Source: Amphibalanus amphitrite (taxonomy: Eukaryota > Arthropoda > Thecostraca > Balanomorpha > Balanidae). Taken from it: a stretch of DNA of 64,000 nt. The notes beneath the pieces were generated by a model. It did not search any database and was not told the origin of the DNA. It worked only from the letters and a program-made list of their open reading frames with translations. This document shows positions 59,706-64,000 of the stretch, one piece after another. Made by a program: the position numbers and the translations under genes. How positions within the stretch are numbered: the first letter of the stretch is position 1; each line of letters begins with the position of its first letter. The DNA is taken from the NCBI RefSeq assembly GCF_019059575.1, contig NW_024882025.1:186001-250000 (forward strand), given 5' to 3'.

Positions 59706-61523
59706 TAGGGGAGAGTGGTGCAGGAGGCCCCCCCTTAACCCTCGCATGTGTAGGGGGGGTCGGATGGACCCCCCCCCCATGGTTTTTCGCGAATAACTCG
59801 CGTAAAAAGCGGCCGATCGCGACGAAACTTTCAGTACCCTCGCATTGATCAATTTTACACCTACCCTGAAAATTTCATGACCCTGACCCAAATGACCTTT
59901 GACCTGTGACCTCTTTTCCGAGACCATGTTTGGCCGGAATCGCGATTTCGCGTATGTCGGCTCGCACTAGCCGCGTGTTTGCAAGCTTTTCGTGGTTTCA
60001 AACGTTCAAACATGTGATTTGATGTTACTCCCGTGTGTGTCAAGGTCACCTGAAGGTCAGGTCAGGTCATTGACCTTTGGTGACCTCGGGTGACCTCGGG
60101 TCACTTTTTCGAGTTTTACATGTTTCTAGGCTAGTTTTTGTAGCTGAATTCGAATTTAGCAACCATTTGAACATTTACGAAGTAGTTTTGGTGACTTCGT
60201 AACATGTTACGAAGCTGTCAGAGGCGGTTGACACGTACTACGAATACCCGTCACGACGCCTACTGGTTGACCTGACCTGACCTGACCCGACCTGGTCTAA
60301 ATGCTTCAAGACATTATCTGTGATCAAAACTAACACGATATTCGTGATCAGCACCCCGAAAAACCCCTTAGCAGCCACACTTTACGACTTTCTAACAGGT
60401 CCCGATTTTCCCGACTTTGGGTCATTGACCTGACCTGGAAGGTCAACCAATGACCTAGGACCTTAAAATTGGGTATCATCGGCTTCCTCTCGTCACGGGC
60501 AACACGCTCGTTTTTTCCGCGAAGCTCTAGCTCGATCAGGGGCCAAACGGCAAGGGGGGGGTCCAACCGACCCCCCCCCTACACATTAGAAGCTGGCAAA
60601 CGCCGCACACATGCGAGGGTTAAGCTCAGTTACTATTTTTAGACAACTGATAATATTTAAGCGCTAACGTGTGCATGCGCTGTGAGCATGCATCATTTTC
60701 CCATACATATTTGCATTCAAAATGAATCTAGGGGGTACACAAACCGTAAACTTTAACATTTTGGAAAAAGTTGCAAAAGGGCCTCTTACACTATGGGTAT
60801 GGTAAGACGCCCCCCCCCCCCCATCGGGCGTTTTAAAAGTCAAGTCGACTTGTAAAAGACGCTTTGCGAACATAGCTGCAAGGCCTTTTATTTCGAAAAG
60901 CTAAGCAAATACGGTGTTATCGAAACCAATAACACTTCCAAAGCGCTCGAACAATGCGAAAACTAGCACAACCAAACGCTGATGACCAACGAAAATTGTA
61001 CCTATAACCTCTAAGAAAAGAAACAGAAAAAAGAAACAAAAACAAACTCCTTGAAAAAAGAATGCCACGCCTGCCGCAGGTGCAGGCGTTTTAGCATCGG
61101 GGGCGTTTTTTTATCGGGGGGCGTTTTATCATCCTCGAAGGGAGGGCCTCTTAAAAAAATACAGTGTTTTAACGTCCACAATATTTATGGTTTATGAGAC
61201 ATTTGCAGCGCACCAGAACATGGTCTATTCTGAAGCTAACATGTGACAATTTCGATGAGAAAAGATTGCATTTGATAGCCATTGTTTTTTCAGATATATA
61301 AGGGTGATAAAGATGCATATATCTAGCAAGTAAAGGGGCAAAAACAGAAACAGGCTTACCAAAAGTCGCTGCGACGCACCTGATACCTCAGGTTTCGTGA
61401 GTTGTTGTTTCAAGAGGGCTTCTGCTTTACAAGAACATTAAAAAATAAATAACATTATTGGTTTGGTAAAAAAAGCGATGGGGCCTCTTACCGACCCTGG
61501 GCGTCTTACACGGATCTCCCCTA
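59706..61523. mobile_element. TA-target element inserted in the satellite arm, itself interrupted
   Basis: TA at 59706-59707 and 61522-61523. The ends are GGGGAGAGTGGTGCAGG and, inverted, GGGGAGATCCGTGTAAG. Removing it restores an ordinary satellite junction (AAAACTGTACACATGG). GGCCTCTTA and GTAAGACGCC motifs recur inside. Without the TTAA element it carries it would be about 930 bp. The ends resemble 11180-12300. Confidence 0.75.
59735..60623 (+). mobile_element. TTAA-bounded element, family A, complete copy
   Basis: 889 bp with TTAA at 59735-59738 and 60620-60623, ends TTAACCCTCGCATGTG and CATGCGAGGGTTAA. The palindromes are at 59753-59778 and 60554-60579. It is almost identical to positions 1-704, so one of the two copies is recent. 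AGGTCA sites cluster at 60043-60110 and 60265-60290. Confidence 0.92.
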
Positions 61524-62090
61524 CACATGGACCAGTTTTTATGAAAATCTAAGGGGGTCCCCCTTCGCCCCAAAAAAACTTTGAATGCCTCTAGGGGCCA
61601 AAGTATAATATGTGGCGAAAAACAGACTTCACCATTGGAATCAGCGTCCAAAACTGTACACATGGACCAGTTTTTATGAAAATCTAAGGGGTTCCCCTTC
61701 GCCCCAAAAAACTTTGAATGCCTCTAGGGGCCAAAGTATAATATGTGGCGAAAAACAGACTTCACCATTGGAATCAGCGTCCAAAACTGTACACATGGAC
61801 CAGTTTTTATGAAAATCTAAGGGGGTCCCCTTCCCCAAAAAACTTTGAATGCCTCTAGGGGCCAAAGTATAATATGTGGCGAAAAACAGACTTCACCGTT
61901 GGAATCAGCGTCCAAAACTGTACACATAGACCAGTTTTTATGAAAATCTAAGGGGGTCCCCCTTCGCCCCAAAAAAACTTTGAATGCCTCTAGGGGCCAA
62001 AGTATAATATGTGGCGAAAAACAGACTTCACCATTGGAATCAGCGTCCAAAACTGTACCCATGGACCAGTTTTTATGAAAATCTAAGGGG
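61524..62090 (-). repeat. 133-bp satellite array, inverted arm (second part)
   Basis: Four further units in the same orientation as 57746-59705, running into the element's right terminus. Confidence 0.93.
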
Positions 62091-62153
62091 ATCCGAATGT
62101 GATTCTGAAAGTGAATCTGAATCTGAGGCTGTCTTGACAGACGTAAGTTCCGG

Positions 62154-64000
62154 GCAGTCTTTAAATTGCTTTAGCTGTTCTCTTGGCACTTTTTACATCA
62201 TTAGCTATGAATGGAGCAAATCTCCTGAAGAATTCCAGTATAATGAAGCAAAAAGGAGAGAAAATGATTTTCCGACGTACTCGTAACAACTTCAAAGACT
62301 GCTTAAAAGTTTGATTGGTGCCTTTTAATTATGAATCATGCTTGACTACGCCTGGAAATGCAAATGAGCCTTTAGAAACCAATTATTACAATATCTGTAA
62401 CGGCCAACACAGGCAGTATTTTCCTGATGAAATATACGAGTACATAGGTATCGTAATAAAACAGGTTGATATTTCATTATCCATTTGCAAATAACGAAAA
62501 GGCATAACAATTGCAACAAGGCGAGCTGTTATGCTTTCCATCTATTATCACGAATATGCAGTGTGCATCTGCCCAAACCACTCAAAAGGCGAATACTGAA
62601 TAGTAACCATCGCCGAGCCTAATTCCAGTCCGTCTTACGCACCATCCCATCAGAGCTCACATTCAATTACAACCGCTCACGCCTCAGCCGTCTCGAGACT
62701 TCACAGGAAATTACACACATTACATCAAACTCGGATTAATGTTGCGGGGACCGCGGGGACGTCGGCGGAGTCGCAGGCGGTCGCAGCGATTACGACTGCC
62801 GTCCAGCCGGCGAGCGAGACGGTCCGGCCGTAACAAGCCGAGTGGAGGCGCCCTTTACGAGCGGGCGCGAGTGGCCACGAACCACGGGTGTGAACGGACG
62901 ACCGGCAGCTAACCAGACGCTATTCCCGGCCGGCAAACACATGAAATATGCACCGACTAATGACCGTGCTGCTGTACTCTGGCGGGGGACGGGGAGGGGT
63001 AATGGACAGACCGGCGCCTGGGCGCCTCGACGGGCCTCCGACACGTCCAGAGGTCACCGGTAGATACAGCGGGTCATGTCAACGGGTCACACTAATGTGT
63101 CGCCATGGAGTCGCCTCGGTAGCCACCTGTGAGACAGACAAACAGGAGACAGACGCCTCTTCCCGGGGGTCACGACTCGCGTGTGGAGCTGTGATCGACA
63201 TCAGTGACATCCCCAGCTGTCCCGGACCATCGGGCGTCGCCAGTGCTGCATAATTCGGCGACATGGCTGCTGCGACTGCCGGCCAGATGCCACTGGACTC
63301 GTCTCCCATCCGCCGGCCACATGCCACTCCAACGGACGACCGGTCGTCACGTTCACTGACGCAATCGACTGACGTCTGTCTCTCTCCTCGCGTCCTCAAT
63401 GAACCCGGGGGTTACCTGCGTTACCTTAAGCCTAGCGGACCGGGTCTAAGACACGCACAATTCGCAGAGATCTGTTCAGTGATACCCGGGTTCATTGAGT
63501 ACACGCACATCCGTCAGAGCGCGCACGCATATCTGCACTGACAGCACGCCTGACTGACTCTTACGCACTGTCTAGACGACGGAGGCACCGTACGACGTCA
63601 AAAGATATTATAAATCTGCCAGAAATCAGAGACTTGACAATCCTGCAGTGCGGACCAACGGCCTTCTACGTGGCCGACGGACGGCCAACTACGCCAGTAG
63701 TCAGTGCGTTTGGTCCGCGATGGCGCACCATTTTACAGAACGCTCGCCTCCCCAGCTACCGCCGGCGGTGGCGACCGACGTCGACTCCAGCAGACATGGC
63801 GGGCGATAAAAGTGCGTGGGAGCGACAGCAGTGGCAGGGAACGGGTCTGATCGATCATCGCGAGTGGAGGCGGAGGGAACGGAGGCAGGGGGCGAGCCAC
63901 ACAGCCTGGAACAGGTCTGCGACCGGGTGAGATATTGCAGAAACGCAGGCGCAAGGAATGAAGCGAATTAGACACAGCTCGACGCACAGAGAGTGAATGT
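62154..64000. other. Right flank with CpG-rich sequence; no supportable gene
   Basis: AT-rich to about 62.6 kb, then CG-rich (62740-63320 and 63600-63960). Small ORFs on both strands lack domains. The composition would suit a 5' region of a gene outside the window, but no splice-consistent exon was found. Confidence 0.4.

Larger units (their letters stand above)
56631..62144. mobile_element. 5.5-kb Foldback-like element with opposing satellite arms
   Basis: A 9-bp target duplication, AAGTTCCGG, flanks the element (56622-56630 and 62145-62153). Both ends begin ACGTCTGTCAAGACAGCC and continue inverted for about 55 bases before the arrays start. The left arm has about 8 units of about 133 bp in one orientation, the right arm about 19 in the other, meeting head to head at 57743-57760. 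Long inverted repeats built of tandem units with a 9-bp duplication match Drosophila Foldback elements; a Mutator-like origin is the alternative. No transposase is present. Confidence 0.9.

Noticed and set aside
56690-62062. ORFs of 60-150 codons repeated through the satellite, on both strands
   Set aside because: Each is the 133-bp unit read through; inverted arms give the same peptide on both strands.

Overview
The window is eukaryotic and probably from an arthropod: it has short GC-rich exons with GT-AG introns, a long polyglutamine tract, and dense non-coding repeats. A crustacean such as a barnacle is only a guess from the overall texture. Nothing bacterial, viral or CRISPR-like was seen, and no rRNA or tRNA gene could be supported.

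The only gene I can build with confidence lies on the minus strand. It encodes a multi-C2H2 zinc-finger transcription factor, read from about 23.6 kb down to a stop at 6644. Five exons (23310-23088, 14821-14637, 9498-9369, 8551-8384, 7662-6644) join in frame through canonical splice sites. They give at least seven fingers, then an alanine run and a Q/H-rich tail. A 43-nt microexon (23627-23585) and a candidate first coding exon (42349-42260) with a CpG-rich 5' flank may extend the gene to about 36 kb. The fingers resemble the rotund/squeeze/ZNF384 group and, from memory, Drosophila datilografo (CG2052). That assignment is unverified.

The rest is mostly transposable elements, many with readable ends and target-site duplications. 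They include six families of TTAA-bounded non-autonomous elements with a GC palindrome just inside each end (copies at 1, 3386, 18738, 28837, 29752, 39083, 43474, 51071, 55523 and 59735), twin 475-bp TTAA elements (18181 and 45074, inverted), two hAT-type elements with 8-bp duplications (31059-31318 and 32782-34764), a PIF/Harbinger-like element (13003-13660), two TA-target elements (11180-12300 and 59706-61523), a 400-bp fold-back (1785-2182), and a 3.7-kb element (27899-31571) split by TTAA elements.

The largest is a 5.5-kb Foldback-like element (56631-62144). It has a 9-bp duplication and about 27 units of about 133 bp in two opposing arrays. One arm was invaded by a TA-target element, which was itself invaded by a TTAA element.

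The most unusual theme is the TTAA families. Each has its own palindrome flanked by G and C runs, repeated at both ends. All are loaded with AGGTCA / TCAAGGTCA nuclear-receptor half-sites, and most share a degenerate motif also found in elements of other superfamilies. CpG-rich, promoter-like patches occur near 16.1, 35.3, 42.4-43.2, 53.5 and 62.7-63.9 kb.
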